Assembly: GCA_013397845.1 (NCBI GenBank)
Contig: VZTG01001872.1
Span: forward strand, 809,670 to 873,669
DNA: 64,000 bases
Source: Melanocharis versteri
Lineage: Eukaryota > Chordata > Aves > Passeriformes > Melanocharitidae
Reading direction: 5' to 3'
In this document: piece after piece, positions 26,065 through 37,746 of the stretch
Layout: every line of letters starts with the position of its first letter
Numbering within the stretch: position 1 is the first letter of the stretch
Translations under genes and position numbers: made by a program
The notes under the pieces: generated by a model
Databases searched by the model: none
Told to the model about the DNA's origin: nothing
Seen by the model: the letters and a program-made list of their open reading frames with translations, nothing else

Positions 26065-26456
26065 CTCGCGGTGCGCTAACCAGCCATCCCCGTAATCTCG
26101 GCTGGGCAGGCCGTGCCATTTTTGGGTGCTGAGCCGGAGCGGAGCCTCGCAGCCCGGCTGGGTTCAGGAAGCTCAGCCCGGTGGTGAACCCGGCGCATTT
26201 GGGGCGCTCGGCTGTCGCTGCCGGATGGATGGCACGGAAGGGTCTGAGCCGTGGGAGCCCAGCAGGGGGTAGCCAAGCACTGGTAACGGAGGAGGCTTCC
26301 AACTTCGAGGGATCCTTCGTTCCAAGGGCAGCGATAGCGAGCCTGCACTCTCTAGGCAGGTTTTGCTTCCTCGAGGCTTGGGTTATTTACCCCGCTGGTG
26401 AGCGATGGTGCTCTGTTCGCTGGGAGAAGGCGCAGCGCGGGAATTCACCGTGCGGA
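26065..26456. promoter_or_regulatory. CpG island, candidate promoter or first exon
   Basis: By eye I count about 33 CpG dinucleotides in about 390 bases of GC-rich sequence, close to the number expected from base composition. The rest of the window is strongly CpG-depleted. This is the classic signature of an unmethylated vertebrate promoter island, and it is the only one in the 64 kb. No TATA box is obvious. An ATG at 26229 opens a 133-codon plus-strand frame ending at 26630 with no recognised homology. On the plus strand, GTGAGC donor-like sites follow at 26398 and 26527. The gene it serves, its direction, and whether the product is coding or a long non-coding RNA are not readable from sequence. 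Confidence 0.8.
26257..26274 (+). promoter_or_regulatory. CTCF-like motif inside the CpG island
   Basis: CCAGCAGGGGGT at 26259-26270 matches the CTCF core pattern CCASYAGRKGGC at every position except the last (T for C). Its place inside the CpG island makes binding more plausible than an isolated match. A single near-match is weak evidence alone. Confidence 0.35.
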
Positions 26457-26532
26457 ATAATGGGCTTTCTTCTCTCTTTCCCCCCTCCCCTTTACCTCTG
26501 GAATGTTGAGAGTTTAGATTGCTCAGGTGAGC
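26398..26532 (+). other. Two splice-donor-like sites downstream of the CpG island
   Basis: CTG|GTGAGC (intron side starting 26398) and CAG|GTGAGC (starting 26527) both fit the vertebrate 5' splice consensus. The second is close to ideal. They lie at the right distance to end a first exon whose transcription starts in the island and runs rightward. No matching downstream exon is identified, so this is an inference from position. Confidence 0.3.
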
Positions 26533-26651
26533 ATTCCCCAGCTAAATCCTTGGAAGCCGAACAGGAGGGGAAACTATTTTCTTCTGATAAACTACTGTAT
26601 TTTTGCAAGTGTTCACATTTCTTGGCATAGAATACATTTTTCTTCCTTTCC

Positions 26652-26671
26652 TTTTTTTTTTTTTTTTTTTT
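26652..26671. repeat. T20 homopolymer
   Basis: There are twenty consecutive T, preceded by a pyrimidine-rich run. It could be a reversed poly-A tail from a minus-strand retrocopy, but nothing downstream on that strand looks like a processed transcript. I call it a mononucleotide repeat. Confidence 0.85.
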
Positions 26672-29600
26672 CAAAGCTGCTTGCCAAACGTGTACATAAT
26701 TTGCTATGCCTATGGAGTTGCATCACTAAGTGAGGAAGCTATGCTTTCCAAACTGAGACTGGCAGCTGGCAAACATAAAATATCTCAATGTTGGCAAAGT
26801 CCCACAAAAAAATTAGACACCTGGTTTTGAAAAATCCAAGGCTAGGTTTTCATTTAATATAAGGCAACTGATCTCGAGCCTGTGCTCACTTGTCACAACT
26901 GAGAACTTGGTCACACTGCTCCGTTTTGCAGCTGAATCTGTCTGCAATGGAAACTGAAAGTGTGTGTTCTGCTATCAGCCTGGAAAAACACTGGAGAATA
27001 TTTCTCCCTTTTCCTGCCATCCCTAACAAAATAATGGGACTTGGCTGGTTAGCTGACATCCTGCAGATTGCAGGGATGCAGCAGCTTATATTTGAAAAGC
27101 AACTGCCCTTCGCTTGGGTTGTACCCAGGCCTGCTGGCTTAGGTCAGGAGTCTGCCTTGCTAGGCACTGTGTCAGCCAGGCTTCTCGCAGGCGGCGTGGA
27201 GGCAGACAGTAGTCCCAGAAAAGGATTATTAGTGATCACTTAGATGCTTGTCTCAAGCTCTGCTCTGCATGACTTTGATGGCCTTTGTTTCTGGCCTCTG
27301 CTCCTTGTCTCCCTCCTCTCTGCTGGCAAAGTGCTGCCTGCATGACTTGTGTGCTCCAGAAGTGGCCGGAGCTCCCGAGGCTCTGGAAGTTGGGTCATTT
27401 CAAGTTTTGACTTGACAGGTGGAGGGGGAAAAGAGTTTCAGCCTTCAGAGAAGGTGGGGGAAGCAGCAGCAGAGCTGGAGGGAGCTGCACGCTCTGCGGG
27501 AGCGTGAGACCCCCAGGGAGAGGTCTCTGTCTTCTGCTGTGTCTGCATTTGCTCAGGGAAGAATGAGAAGGGAAAGGTTCCCCCCACTCTCCAGAGCTAT
27601 TGTGCCCTGAAATTTCAGTGATTCCTTGTGCCAAAGTTTTGTGCTGTGTCTGTGCTTGGTGGCATCGTGATCTATTCTTTTGTCATTATTGGTGAGGAAG
27701 ATGAAGATGCTTGTTGTCATTCCTCTCCTAAAATCAAAGTGCTACTGCCTGCACAGTTTGGGAAGTAACATTCCTACCCTTTTATATATGCATATAATAT
27801 AAAATATATATATGTATTATAACTATTTTTTTAAGGAGCCACTTGTGAAGGGAAGGAATGCTGCTTGATACCTGTTTAAGTGGATGTCCATATAAAAGCC
27901 CCTCAGTTTCATGTAGCCCATACTTACCTTGCTGCTACCTACACCAGGCTGCTCCTGTGTTGTTTCCTTTGTTCTGTTTTCCTCAGTGCAATGAACCCTT
28001 ACGTTATGAGTTTCTGCTGTAGTTTTAACCTCTAATATGCAACCATTACAGCTTATCTCGTCTCCTAAATTACTCTAAAATCCAATTATAAAATCCTCTT
28101 TCCCTCAATAGCACACAACTTGCCACATTACTGAAATGCTGGGTAGCTCTTTTGTTTTTTCTAAATTAATAATAACTACCATTTTCCGTCTGCTCTTAGT
28201 ATGGAAGTCTTTTATATCACTGTGCTGCCTTCCCATAATACATATTATGGTTCTTTTTATATGCTAGTTATGTTTGGAAAAAACAGGGAAGATCTTGAAA
28301 AGATGTGCCAGTCAACCTCTGTGTATCAAAATATAACAATGAAAATCCTTAGTGGAAACTTAGCAGAAAATTCCCGATAGTAATGTATCCTGCCAGATGA
28401 AAATGGCAATTCATCACTTGGTGTACTCTTTTTTTTTGGGCAGGAACAGTTGTTATTTCAAACCAGTTTCTAATGATTTCAAAATAAGGGTCCCAAGGTA
28501 ACGTGTCAAAAAAAATTCAACAGGACAAGTGAAAAACTCTATATACAAAGTATTCAAAAATATTTGTGTCTTACCATTATGGTTTCTAAATTTCTAGTAA
28601 GCTTTGTCTCGTTTTTTAAAAAAATCAGATTATGAAAACAGACATGATTTACTTTGGAAGTTTATTAAATACATATCCTGAGTTCCCAGGTTTTTCTTTT
28701 TCAAAAAGCCGCAGTTTCCATATTAATAGTCCAGACGCTGATTGTGTCCTGACACTAAATCTTTTGCTCTTAGAATATTAACTATGTTGATAAAACCACT
28801 AGCCTGTTTTTAATAAACTCTCCAGTACCGTAAGCATTTTCTGAACCCCAGTGTGAAGATCTGGTGATAAAAGGGATGCAGTGGAAATAAAGATGCGCCG
28901 TGAGAGCTTGAGTGAGATTTTCCAGAAGGGCTGGCTAATGGTAAATAACATCTTCACTTGGTCACATACAAATGCAGATATATATGTTCCTTTACCTACA
29001 CTGTCCAGTGTTATCTAGTAATTAGTCAAGTGCAATAAATTAATCAAGGGAGAAGTGCACACCAATTGTGAGAAGGCTTACCAAGGTAAGAGTTGTTTTT
29101 ACAGATCCCAGGCTGAAAGTTATGCCCCCTGGAATTTATTGGATTTTTGCAAGTTTACAGTGCAAGCTGTAAGATCCCAGACAGCCACGATCGTGTGTGC
29201 TGTGGGAACACAGTTCGCCATCCTCACATGAACTTCTTTTTGCCTTTTCATAGGAATTACACATGTGAGGATCAGAGTGTTGACTGTACTCTGGTATTTC
29301 TCTCATCCTGTTTAATTGGACCTTAGCACTGAAAAAAGGCCTCAAAGCCTGATTTTTAAAGGGCAATGCTTGGCTTGTCCACCAGTGAAGGGAATGGCAA
29401 AACTCCAACTAGCTCCAGCAGTGTCTGACTGGACCCCAGCCCAGCTCCCTTTGGCTGAGTGTTATGCACAGCCCCATCCTCTCTCCCAAGAGCTGAAGGA
29501 AAACATTTTGGTATTTTTCTGGGCTAGTATATTCTAGTTTAGTGTGCTACATTTCTCATGGATTTGGTGCTTTGAGGTTATGCAGGGGCTTTTTGTTTCT

Positions 29601-30059
29601 TTTTTTAATTGTACCTGCTTCTTAAGTGATTGCTTCTTTGAGCTTGGGAAATATTTCACTTAATTTACTTTAGGTCGTGATAAATAAACCTGTATCAGCA
29701 CAGATGTAGAAGTCATTGAAAATATATTTATATTTTAAATTGAAGTTCAAGGTAACATTTAGATGAATAATTATTTACTGTTTTGTTAAATGATGACATA
29801 TATGACAGCAATCATGCTTTAGTACAAGTGCTTTTCTGTTTTGAATGTCTCATTAGTTGCTTTGTAGGGCTGTACTGGTTTTTTAAGATTCAGATTCAAA
29901 ATCTCTTCTGATTTCTGCTGTTAAGTTTTTGGCAGTGGGCCAGCTCCAGATATGCATAATATTTCACTGTTAGACCTTGCAAACAGAATATCCTGCTGTG
30001 CTAAAGAAAACATTGTGTTTCTTACCACATGAAAATAATCCATCACTTTTCAATCAGCA
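26672..30059. other. Non-coding sequence downstream of the CpG island
   Basis: The first kilobase, to about 27600, is somewhat richer in G and C and holds a 117-codon plus-strand frame at 26890-27243 with no recognised domain. An AT-alternating tract lies at 27782-27822. No repeat family or RNA gene is recognised. If the CpG island promotes rightward, exons of that transcript could lie here, but I cannot pick them out. Confidence 0.45.
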
Positions 30060-30107
30060 CACATGTATACACTTGTGTGCGCATGCACACACACACACAC
30101 ACACACA
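30057..30107. repeat. (CA)11 microsatellite with flanking alternating tract
   Basis: Eleven CA units occupy 30086-30107. Just before them, TGTGTGC (30074-30080) and GCACACA (30085-30091) form a 7-bp inverted repeat around GCAT. Almost the whole stretch alternates purine and pyrimidine, so it is a reasonable Z-DNA candidate and a likely polymorphic marker. Confidence 0.85.
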
Positions 30108-33100
30108 ACCTTCTACCTGCTTTTCCCATCAGACTCCAGAAAAAAATTAATGACTACGATGTGAAGGGTGGACTCTTTGTACATGATCCATTAAAGTACA
30201 AAATCATCAAAATATATCTAGCATCTGATTTGCAAGGCAGTGTGGAGTCAGAGGTGAGCTGAGGAAATAGACCATCTGAAGACCTCTCTGACCTTGTCCA
30301 AGGACTAGTATCTTTTTGTTTGTTTTAATGTTACATGGAAAGTGAGAGTGTAAGTTTAAGGCAACCTAGAGCATCCCTTTGCACAGGTCACCACTACTAC
30401 GTAGAATGCATTATATATAAAAAGGGAAAAAAGCATATGTATTGTACAACCCGTAAAATACATGTTGCCTTGTTTAATGTATGCAGCTAATCAGGAGAGG
30501 TTTCTCTCCTTGGAAATTACACAGGGGGAAGCTTGTTCACAGTGGAGCACAGAGAATCTGGGGATGCATGCCCACAGGCTGTGGGAAGAATAATGTGAGT
30601 TCTTTCTTTTTGTTATGTTGTGCTGGATATCACCATGCATTTATGACTCTTCTTCTGTGCCACTGAAATCTGGGTGTTTACCAAGGACAGTGATATCTCA
30701 ACAGTGTGCCATTTCAAGAAAAGAAGTTTAACAAAGGAATAATTTAGCTACCTAAATTTGTCCTTTGTTTACAGGCAGGCAACATTACATGCTGGTACAC
30801 AAGTGCTGAAACTGTAGGCAATGAAACTACAGATAATTGAGGTGTTGTGGAGTAAATGTACTGTAATCCAACTAAGTATGTAGGCAGTACTTCACTTTAC
30901 AGTGAGGTTAGAACTCCAAGCAGGAGTTAAGTCCAAGGGGTTTTTCTGCTCAGGTGTTGCCCTGCTCTTCTGAATGTAGGATGTCTCTACAGGAAGCTGA
31001 GAGAGGGACCACTCAGAAGTGCTTTGCATCACCTACCATGAATAAATTAAGAGCCTGGAGGTGGGAGGACTCATGATGTATAACTTTGTGGAAACTCTCT
31101 CTCTTCCCTCTGCAATCCCCCGTATTTTGCTGAACGGGAATGGATTAGGAAATGTAGGAGGTGTAGGACATAGCTTTTTATGCCTATTGGTAATGCATCA
31201 ACAAATTGCACATGGACCACTCTGGTAGGTAAGATCATGGGCTCTTGGGAGGGTTCTTTTTCTCACTGTCTTTCAAGGTCTTAATATTTTTATCTGATTG
31301 TGCCTTAGATCTAAATCCAAAGCAATAGGGTGTAGCAGCTGAAAGAGCAGAAACTAGAGGCATGCAGTGGGCAAGGTTAAGAAGAGGCACTGAGAACTGG
31401 GGAATCATCAAGGCCCGAGGAACCTGGGTTTTAAATCCCAACATTCTTTACTGCTGCCCTTTCAGTATTTTCAGTCATGCACTTTTAGACCATTGAATTT
31501 TGAACTTCTGGTCACCCCTTTCTTCCAGATGTGAAAACAAGAGCTTGTCAGTGAAAAAAGGAGCTCTCAACAGAACTGCCACAATGCAATTTGTGACATG
31601 AGTCAAAAATCAGAGGTCTACTCTGTTGCCATGATAATACTTGATTAAGATGACTTACCAGGCTGTCAGTTCAGCAGTTTTGTTGCCAGCCACTATTTTT
31701 TACTTTCTTAATTATTTTGTTGTTCTTTATCTATGCTTAAGAGATTGAAAATTGATGCAATGTATTCTGACATCTAAATAAAGCATGAGAACATTCGGCC
31801 AGCCTTTTCAGGATTGTTTTTTGAAACAAATTACTTTCCTTTGCAGTTCCATATCTTTCAGCTCCCTTTCCAGTTTTCATTTTAAACATGGAGTTGTAAG
31901 AAAGAGAACATGGAGAGAGTAAATAATGAAAAAAAGGTCTAGTGGTTGGAGAAAAAGATATCTATTTTCAGGTACGCTAATTCATGTTTAACCTTAACAG
32001 GGCAGTTACCCACATTGTACTGATCATTTTACTCACCTATGAGATATATAAAATAAAATACTAATTTTGGTTGAAATAAACAGAAAAAATGTATTTGTAG
32101 AAAAGACCAGAAATCTTTGCCAACATTTTTGGGTGTGGGGAGACAAATATTTTTCACTAAACCAAGACTGTTTGTCTGACTTTTCAGAGGTGCTTACAAA
32201 TCCAAGTGGAGTCAGCTGGAGCTGTGGTCGCTCCAAAAGTTGGGGAATACTCTTTGTGGTGGTTTTATGGTCTTAAATGTGGATGAAGTTTTGTGCTTTC
32301 CATGAATGAAGAGAACAGTTCACTTTCCTCACATACACTATACTTACACTGTGGAAACAGGATTACTCACTGATATAGTTCCATTTCAGTTGGTCACTTT
32401 TCAGAGTGTTAGCTTTTCATGTGCCTGCCGCTTCAATGTCTTCTCATCCCAATTACAGAAGCATTTGAGCTTCAGCATTGTATCTCAGTATTTATAACAC
32501 ACATGAAATGCCAGAAAATTTAGTTTAATGAACTGCTTTTACATGTGGAGTTATTTACATTATTATTTTTCACACAAGAATGTTTTCATTCAGCAGAAGC
32601 TGAAGAATGATGTCAGATAATCCCATGAACTGGTCTTTCAGAATGGCTTGCCTATTTTACCTCCAAATTTCTGACAGTGCAGTTTTTTATCCTGATAATT
32701 CAAAGGTTCCATTAAGAAAAATGTAAGGGGGGATAATGTATCTACCATGTGAAATACTGGTCAGCCATGTCGTCTATGCTAATTCCATGTACGACAGTGT
32801 AGAAAGCCCTGTCTAAAAGGCTTTACTGTTAATCCCCCTGCTGCTGTGAGAAAAGCTGGTTTCACCCTTAGGGAGGAGTGTGGACCCTTTCTTTGGCTCA
32901 GAGCCACCTCAGCAACATCCAGAGGAGGTCTCCAAGCTTTTCCTTTGTTCAGAACACCTGCTGGCTTGACAGGAGGGACTCTGAGGGCAGCAGGATGGAA
33001 GAGGAGTAATGAGAAGTAAGGCTGGGGGAAGGGATCTCTTATTATTTACTCCGAGGAGGGGTAGAAGAAGTAATCTGAGTCTCCTGGCAGAAAGAGAATG

Positions 33101-33404
33101 GAGGTCGTTGGTGACAAACAGGTGAAGAAGAAGATGCTGATAAAGAAGTAGAGAAAAGAGCAGTACGTGTGGAGCCTGGTGATACCACCTTGGACCACCA
33201 AGAAATGGCTGATGCATAATGTGAAATACCAACAGTTCCCAGGTGATAGGCAGAGAAAAAAAAATAGCCAACATTAAAGCAAAATTAGGGTTTGTCAAAA
33301 CACTACTAAAAGTGAGAAAGGCAAGTGCAGTCAGCTAGTTGTTCCAAACACCTGAAAGTGCCAGATGGCATCCTATGGAGGAAGCATCCATCAGCAAAAC
33401 GATA
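30108..33404. other. Non-coding sequence, nothing recognised
   Basis: Short frames only. The minus-strand 129-codon frame at 32909-33298 is leucine-rich because the plus strand is purine-rich (many GAAGA and GGAGG runs at 32990-33180). It shows no domain. Confidence 0.5.
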
Positions 33405-33430
33405 GGGTTTTTTGGTTTTTTTTTTTTGTT
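33405..33430. repeat. G/T low-complexity tract
   Basis: This is a run made of only G and T, dominated by T. It is one of several such strand-asymmetric simple tracts in the window. No function is implied. Confidence 0.7.
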
Positions 33431-33479
33431 ATTGACCATAGCGATATTTTTCCAGGTATTTCCTCTCTGTCTTATTTGA

Positions 33480-33665
33480 GCATTAGTCAAGACGAGGAAA
33501 GCAGTCCTTAATTGCCCTGTACAAAAACACTCAGAGCAGCAGCTCTTTTCTCTCTTTCCTTTCCCACAAGGAGACATTGTGACAAGAGAAGGATTTCCAA
33601 TTGGAAGAGGTTTTGTTTCCAAGGAAGATGTGGATGACAAGGAAGGAGATGAAAAAGAAGAGTAA
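33480..33665 (+). other. Open frame with acidic C-terminus, possible gene relic
   Basis: A stop-to-stop frame of 61 sense codons has no ATG start. It ends in a strongly acidic, lysine-rich tail (SKEDVDDKEGDEKEE before TAA at 33663-33665). A pyrimidine-rich stretch ending in CAAG at 33570 could serve as a splice acceptor just before GDIVTREGFPIGRGF. After the stop the same frame stays open to 33917. The composition looks more protein-like than most frames here, but I recognise no family. A purine-rich region can produce such K/E/D-rich peptides by chance. Confidence 0.15.
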
Positions 33666-34346
33666 TTGAAAGGGATGCCTCTAGCACAGTTCAAGATTAA
33701 TGTTCCTCCTAGTTTATCTCATATTTCTTCCACAGATGATGTTCCAACTGTACATGTTTGTGTGGTTAACACTGGGAGTAAAGAGCATAGAAGAACTCCT
33801 CGGAGTCTGCTCAATTCTTGCCATCACAAAAACCACCTACGTGATTCTTCATACCTCTGCACCAGGGTAAACGAGAGATTAGATGGATTGTCTGGAAGGA
33901 GGTGCTATCGATGCTGATCAACACTGGACAAACCAGGCCACTCGTGCATTGTGTGATGGAATTGTGGGAGTGCAATGATTTCTACAATGAAGGGAGTCCA
34001 CTGTGGTGGAGGTCCAATAAATTACAAATGATCTAACTATGAGCTCAGCTTCTAGGTGTACTTGGGGATATTCAAAATTATCTATTGTGCTGGTAATTGC
34101 CAACAACTGCCTATATTTTGGATGTTCGTGTTTACAATGTTATTTGCAGCCTTCGGTCCTGTAAGAAAAAATAAAATAATTCATGAATGACAGTGTGCAA
34201 CTGTTGGTACTTTATTTTCAAAAGTTTTGAACCTGACACAGGGAATGTGCACGAGGTGTTGGCTTCAGTCAGAGGTCCCACTAGAAGTGAATGCCTGGCA
34301 GGAGACTGCTGTCCAAAGAATGACAGTAAATTATTAACTTTTAAGA
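33666..34346. other. Non-coding or relic sequence, unrecognised
   Basis: The frame following the acidic-tailed open frame runs to 33917 but opens at TTG. Between 33920 and 34130 several frames give short peptides with no recognised identity. It may belong with the candidate relic just upstream. Confidence 0.3.
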
Positions 34347-34378
34347 TATTTATTTATTTGTTTATTTATTTATTTATT
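34347..34378. repeat. (TATT)8 tetranucleotide microsatellite, one interruption
   Basis: Eight TATT units lie in a row, with the fourth changed to TGTT. It is a typical short tandem repeat, likely polymorphic. Confidence 0.92.
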
Positions 34379-37300
34379 CAGTCACTTATTGTGTAAGAGA
34401 AGCTGTATTTAGGGAACAAGCTAATACAAATATGTTTTAAAATACTTTAATATTCAGTACGGGGAGTATTACCTGCAGAGCACTATATTCCTCTGAAAAG
34501 AGAATCAATGTAAGTCTTTTCATTATGTGATTCACCTGAATTCAGACAGATATTCTGAAATTCTGTCCTCCTGTCCTGAAACTGGGTCCTCCTGTCTGTC
34601 CCTTCTGGCACCTTTCACGGTTCTTTATCCAGTTTCAAATGAAGCAGTCAAGGAGAATATCATCATCTGTCTAGCTAGCAATTCCCCTGTTGTAATACAT
34701 TTCCCTGCTAGGACTCTTCTTCACCCTCTACTTTCCTTGTTTAATTTCATCCTGTTTGCATTTTAGTTTAGCTTAGCAGCCATCTGCTTATGTTTTTTTT
34801 TCCTCTATCCATCCTCATCTCTTGCTGTGACATCAGTCATTGTTTCTGGAGTAATCAAGCTACAGCTACTTGGGAAATTCGGGGTTTGAGCATTCCTCAG
34901 TCCCAGAGATGAAGGGAACATACCTTGTTGTTCAGATCTAGAAAAAATTGTTTGAGTATTAAGGGATTACATTGCTAGAGCTTCACCCAGAAAGGTATCA
35001 TACAGACATTTCTTTTTCTGCACTGAAGGTCCCAAACTTCCCTCTTTCCACATTTCCATTGGTTGCAGTGCTGGGGATGTTATTTTCTCTCTGCCACAAA
35101 GGGTTTAGCTCTCTGTATCCCTTCTGTGTGAGATGCTAAAAAAAGGTACCTTTCCCCTTCAGCTTTCCCTGATGTCTCCCCAGGTATAATTTTATGCAAG
35201 TTTATACCAATATTGACATTTTTTTATTTCTCAGACAACTTTGAATTCTTTGAATTCAAGCTGTTAAAACCTTGTCCCTTTAAAACAAAGAAAAACTGAA
35301 ATCATAGGTTCTTTGAATGTGAAATTTACTCATGTGTAGCAGATTGACACAAGGCTGAACATTCACCAGGAATCTTATGTTATGTCCTCTGATTTACTGT
35401 GAATCACTTCACATTTACAGGGGAAGTACAGATAAAATCATATCCATAACACTGTGATGACTATAAGTGGTGTGTTTAGCTGCTTTTTAACAGACAGTTG
35501 AATCAAATCATTTTAGAAATCCCATGCCAAAAAATGTTATGCATTTTCCTCTCTGTCTTTCACTCTCTCTCCACTACAGTGCATGTCTTGCTGGTTAGAG
35601 CAAATGAGTGTGCTCAATTTGTTCCATTACTGTGTCATTGACACTGATGTTTTATTTGCTGAACTCCATTTGTGTTTGAGACCTCCTTTATTTCCAAAAT
35701 GTTTTGTTAAAGTCTTGCCTACATTAAGCATTTTACTTTCTTTTTCTGAAAAGCATTTCATGATGTCCTGATTCAGTAGAAAATTTTCTTGTAAAGTCTG
35801 GCAAGAGCTGCCATTACTCTGGACTTTTTGGGCAGCAGTGCAAACTTTACTGTCAGTTATCACATCCCCTTTCTGTTCACCTGCTGAGTTTTTATGACTT
35901 AAAAATCACAGCGCCTTGTTTATGATGACAGTTCATTATAGAGCAGGAATATACCAAAAATATTTTTTCAATTATGGCAATAAAATATTGAAGATTCTGC
36001 CTAGGATACATGTTAAGGAGAAATGTAGGGAATGTAATTCCCCTTGAGAAACCAATGAAATTAGTTTAATAAATACAGGGAGTGCATTAATTAGATTAAT
36101 AAATTAAAAGAGTTGTTATTTGTCACTGGTTGATTATAGCTGGCTTTTTGAGTATTATTTGTTTGAGAAGTGCAGGTGTTTCTGCAATAGGAATTACTGT
36201 TATTCTAGATTAAAAAAATAGTCATACTTTAGTATCTTTCCACTTTGAACACATTCAAAGAGTTATCTAAGTTTTACAGACTTTAACTAAATTCTATCCT
36301 CTTTTCTCAAACTACAGTAACTGAATATTATGTGCAATGATACTGCACAAATATCCATACTGATCATATTAGTTTTTCTTATTAGATATAATGGCCCACT
36401 GTTTGCAAGCAAAATACCCACAACTACTTTATTTAATACGTTATGCCCAACAGGGCAAATTCAGTGCAAGCCAGGCCTTTGGTACTTCCAATTGACCAAG
36501 ATTTGTTGAGTTTGGTGTATGTGAAATAACCAGTAAAACAACCAGTTTGGTACTTTGCATTCAGGTCAGTGAGCGCTGGTGTGGCCCCACAGACAGGCTG
36601 CAGGTGTACAACGCTCAGGGAAGTGGGTCAACTGGTGACAGTTTTAACTTAATTTACATTGAGCTGAACCTCTCATCTGCTCTCACTTACCAGTGAGCAA
36701 ATTACAAGGGAATCACCCTTACAACATAAGGTAAGTTAATTCACATACCTGCTTAGATGTATGTTTGAGTGCACTTTAAGTTAAATACTCTTACATGGCT
36801 ACTGAAAAATCCGTTCATTTTAGCACCAATGAAATCTGAATGAGTACAAACACTGATATTTAAAATGCTCCTTCTTTATAGGTGGGAAGAAAAAGAGATC
36901 GTTTTCAGGAATGTTTCTTCTCATGTTTGGGTTGTGCAACTGGAACACATTGAAGAAATCAGTTATAAATAGGTAGTTTTCCCATAGTTGTTTATTTCTG
37001 AAATTCTTCAGCTCTGATCTGCGGTCCAAATATCAACAGTCTGTAGAGCACTTGCTGGGGGCCTGGGGAAAGCAGCGAGCCTTTCTGAGGTTGGCCCAGG
37101 AAGGCTCCATCCAAAGGAGATGGAGACATGAAAGAAAGAGGTTTAATAAAGTTTGGGAGTAAATCACATCCCTGCAATCAGCACTCAGTATGCTCATCGC
37201 CCAGGGCAAAAATGCACCCCAAAAATTAAAGTGAAAAAGATCAAGACCCATTAAGTCATAGCATGTGACTTTATTATTGTTGCTTGATTAACCTGGGAAG

Positions 37301-37649
37301 CAGCAGCTCAAAGCTGTGGTCTGTTTACACTACCTGGGAATTTTTCATTTAATGGTATGAATTTGCCCATTCCTACAGTTGGTGCTGCATTTTTATTAAA
37401 AATACTGCTCACCATCAGGTGTTGGCATTACTAGTCTTGCCTCACTACTGCATTGCCACTTGGGCATTACACATTTGAAAGACCTTGGAATATTCCATTT
37501 TCCTGCCCAGTTTGCCACCTCTGGTAAATAGCGAGTTGCTGATTCAACGATGGGCTTGGCGTTTCATTTTTACTTAGACACTGCAAAAATAGAAAATTCT
37601 ATGCAATGAAGTAAAAGTAGCACTTAATTTGGACAGCATGGGCACACAA
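34379..37649. other. Non-coding AT-rich sequence with homeodomain-like motifs
   Basis: There is no gene or repeat family. Around 36060-36120 there is a dense series of TTAAT, ATTAAT and TAATTAG cores, the texture of conserved developmental enhancers but also of ordinary AT-rich DNA. Conservation data would be needed to tell these apart. Confidence 0.45.
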
Positions 37650-37746
37650 AGATGTGGTGGCTGTAAAAACCATTATCTTTTAGCAAACAACAGTTGCTTA
37701 TCAGATAAGACAATGATTTTAATGAAGAATCATAGATAAGGATAGA
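37650..37746. promoter_or_regulatory. RUNX, E-box and GATA motif cluster, candidate enhancer
   Basis: Within about 95 bases I see TGTGGT (RUNX type, 37653-37658), TATC (37674-37677) and the E-box CAGTTG (37691-37696). The E-box is immediately followed by the near-palindromic double GATA site CTTATCAGATAAG (37697-37709). Two more GATA cores follow at 37735-37738 and 37741-37744. E-box plus GATA plus RUNX motifs are known to co-occur in blood and endothelial enhancers bound by TAL1, GATA and RUNX factors. Single motifs are common in AT-rich DNA, so it is the clustering and tight E-box/GATA spacing that are notable. Confidence 0.28.

Noticed and set aside
25919..26302. 127-codon minus-strand frame through the CpG island
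   Set aside because: The apparent start is TTG, and the length is explained by high GC content with few stop codons. No domain is seen.
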